A stretch of 64,000 nucleotides of DNA from Cyclobacteriaceae bacterium (GTDB lineage Bacteria > Bacteroidota > Bacteroidia > Cytophagales > Cyclobacteriaceae), in the NCBI GenBank assembly GCA_030584025.1, contig CP129487.1, forward strand, positions 2,480,001 to 2,544,000, read 5' to 3'. A program made the translations under genes and the position numbers. This document shows, piece by piece, positions 62,623-64,000 of the stretch (position 1 is the stretch's first letter; every line of letters begins with the position of its first letter). The notes under the pieces are model-generated. The model was not told the origin of the DNA, searched no databases, and saw only the letters and a program-made list of their open reading frames with translations.

Positions 62623-63220
62623 CATTGAGTTATTGAAAGTCAAGGGGTTACAGTACTTGCAACTACGGTTGTGGGTACTGTTTTCCTTTTATGACCGACC
62701 TACTCGAATCCTTAGTTAAGGATCAATCACTCTCAAGCTGTAATCACCCTTTCAAATAACAATTGCATGCCAGAAAATTCTCAACGAAACAACGCCCTAA
62801 AAAACCAACTTGGTTTCTCCTATCATTCACGTTAATGCAAGTAAATCCCTGGTAACCAGTATAATTTTCAGGGTTACGGTAAAACAATACAGGTGTCAAA
62901 CCTGATTGAAAAGCTATAGTGAAAGCCTCTTAAAACCTCAAAACCTTATAAAATCAGCAGATAAACAGACCTATTAATGAGGTGAACAACCTAAAGTCAT
63001 GACTTATCATCAATCTGGTCATGTAGAAAAAGGTACTTAAAGTGTTACTTTAAGTACCTTTTTTGACAAAATCAGGTAAAACCTTACATCAAAATTTGAG
63101 CGTTTTTAGCATCTGTAACACTTTATTTTTCAACCTAATAAGTGTTCGCTATTGAATGGATAACTGAAACGAAAACTGATTTACAACGGGTTTTATACAA
63201 TAGGTCAAAAATTCCTTAAA
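62623..63220. other. 598-base gap, mostly without recognised features
   Basis: No convincing ORF on either strand: the longest open stretches lack a plausible start. The only strong element is the long hairpin at 63027-63062. The AT-rich part after it holds nothing I can assign. On the minus strand the TPR membrane protein ends at 63221. Confidence 0.5.
63027..63064. terminator. Long bidirectional intrinsic terminator
   Basis: A perfect stem of 16 bases (from AAAAGGTACTTAAAGT to its complement ACTTTAAGTACCTTTT) with a 3-base GTT loop, flanked by an A run on one side and a T run on the other. It lies between convergent genes: the small peptides on the plus strand and the TPR protein on the minus strand. 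Confidence 0.85.
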
Positions 63221-64000
63221 CTAGGTAAGAAGCTGGTCGAACGAATCTTCAGAGTGTTGTCTGATTCTAAAAAGCAATTTTTCATAATGCTTCTTTTTGG
63301 TTGTGGCTGAACTAATTTCCTGCAACAAAAACATTTCTCTACTGCGAAACCCCCTTTCTAATTTCAGCTTTAATCGAATTTTCCAATTGCGAAGGCGATA
63401 TATCGAAAATAAAATAAAAATGACTACAAGTAGTACTATGGTAATAACAACAATAATATAGAATTGAAGTTCTTTTAAATCTTCAAGGAAAACTAATTCT
63501 TCCTTTTGATATTTAATCTGCTCCGCATTATTCCGCTCATAAAATTCAGCCTCCTGCTTGGCTAGATGCTCACGGAGCATAGTATTGTATTTTGATTCCT
63601 TTAGATCAATATAATTACCTTGAATCGTTGCCTTCTCCCTGATTGATAAGCTCTTTAGAATTAAAAGTTCTTCGTAAGCAGTTAATAAAATTTCAGAGTA
63701 CATCAAGGGATCCGCTATAGCCAACGATTTGTATAAAAATCTTTTGGCACTTAACTCATTACCTTCCGACTTAGAAGCCTTCGCCAAACCAATATAACTA
63801 TCGCATACAAGTCGAAAATTATTGGCTTGTAAACCATAAATAATTGAAGTCTCGAAATTTACTGTTGCGCTCTCATATTCGCCTTGCCTTAAATTATTTA
63901 AGCCAAGAGCATAAAAGGCATTTGAAAGGTCATCATCGGTACAATTACGATGGCTATAAACAATTGATTTGATAATTCTACTGCTCTCCTCGCATCTATC
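63221..64000 (-). CDS. TPR membrane regulator-like protein, 5' end outside window, no effector domain
   Basis: The frame is open from the right edge to a TAG at 63221, so about 259 residues are visible and the N-terminus is missing. The visible start has TPR-like helices (NAFYALGLNNLRQGEYESA, then RLVCDSYIGLAKASKSEG), followed by one membrane helix (FYIIVVITIVLLVVIFILF) and about 50 cytoplasmic residues ending SEDSFDQLLT. In many Bacteroidota TPR-transmembrane regulators this tail continues into a LuxR-type helix-turn-helix; here translation stops at that point. Same strand and general layout as the TPR kinase at 60-62 kb. Confidence 0.75.
   Translation of the reverse strand, partial: DRCEESSRIIKSIVYSHRNCTDDDLSNAFYALGLNNLRQGEYESATVNFETSIIYGLQANNFRLVCDSYIGLAKASKSEGNELSAKRFLYKSLAIADPLMYSEILLTAYEELLILKSLSIREKATIQGNYIDLKESKYNTMLREHLAKQEAEFYERNNAEQIKYQKEELVFLEDLKELQFYIIVVITIVLLVVIFILFSIYRLRNWKIRLKLKLERGFRSREMFLLQEISSATTKKKHYEKLLFRIRQHSEDSFDQLLT

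Noticed and set aside
62637..62759. Cys-rich open stretch (TCNYGCGYC) that looked like a possible ribosomal peptide precursor
   Set aside because: No start codon before the cysteines; the only ATG (62691) leaves 22 ordinary residues, and no modification enzymes are nearby.
1..64000. CRISPR arrays, rRNA genes, prophage or known defence systems
   Set aside because: No regularly spaced repeats, rRNA-like segments, phage structural genes or recognisable defence domains were seen on either strand.

Overview
The window is a chromosomal segment of a Bacteroidota bacterium, most likely a member of the Cytophagales. The reasons are a T9SS type B (CHU_C-like) secretion domain, an IPExxxVDY-family protein, a DUF2807 protein, TPR-type and propeller-type sensor kinases, and many start-proximal boxes fitting the Bacteroidetes promoter element TAnnTTTG. 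Species cannot be named from the sequence. Coding density is high. No rRNA operon, CRISPR array or prophage was seen; there is one tRNA and one complete insertion sequence.

Layout. 1-10.1 kb: right-hand part of a surface-glycan locus (flippase cut by the window edge, YfhO-type membrane protein, GT4-like glycosyltransferase, GT-B-like orphan, then a tightly overlapping nonulosonic-acid cassette: SpsF-like cytidylyltransferase, pyruvyltransferase, NeuB-family synthase, PseG/SpsG-like protein). 10.1-10.5 kb: a gap with a good candidate small RNA on the minus strand. 10.5-15.4 kb: propeller histidine kinase overlapping a LuxR-type response regulator, then a T9SS type B cargo protein. 15.5-19.1 kb: miaA, a small conserved-looking ORF, an MBL hydrolase, rqcH. 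19.1-20.1 kb: an intact IS1595-family element with terminal inverted repeats and an 8-bp target duplication; it has replaced the last residues of the P-type ATPase at 20.1-22.7 kb. 22.9-33.5 kb: universal stress protein, pyruvate kinase, IPExxxVDY protein, acpP-fabF-rnc-nadE, lgt, a POTRA/barrel protein and an orphan secreted protein. 33.5-38.9 kb: MORN-repeat protein, an outer-membrane pair including a helix-hairpin-helix/barrel protein, a 34-residue membrane ORF, DUF2807 and SnoaL-like proteins, and an RRM protein. 38.9-50.0 kb: aldehyde dehydrogenase, DoxX, metallophosphoesterase, a tetR-tolC-MFP-RND efflux operon with a visible operator and terminator, a small membrane protein and an ECF sigma factor. 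50.1-59.9 kb: alpha/beta hydrolase, purL, a DUF4136 lipoprotein, tRNA-Gln, prs-rplY, pth, metG. 60-64 kb: TPR histidine kinase, two very small exported peptides sharing a short motif, a strong terminator, and a TPR membrane protein that runs off the right edge and seems to lack its effector domain.

Most of the window is housekeeping. The parts most worth a second look are the paralogous small exported peptides between two TPR sensors (62.2-64 kb), the candidate small RNA at 10.24-10.34 kb, the pyruvyltransferase embedded in the nonulosonate cassette, the HhH/barrel outer-membrane pair, and the IS-edited ATPase tail. No computations or searches were run; all domain calls are from reading the translated sequence.
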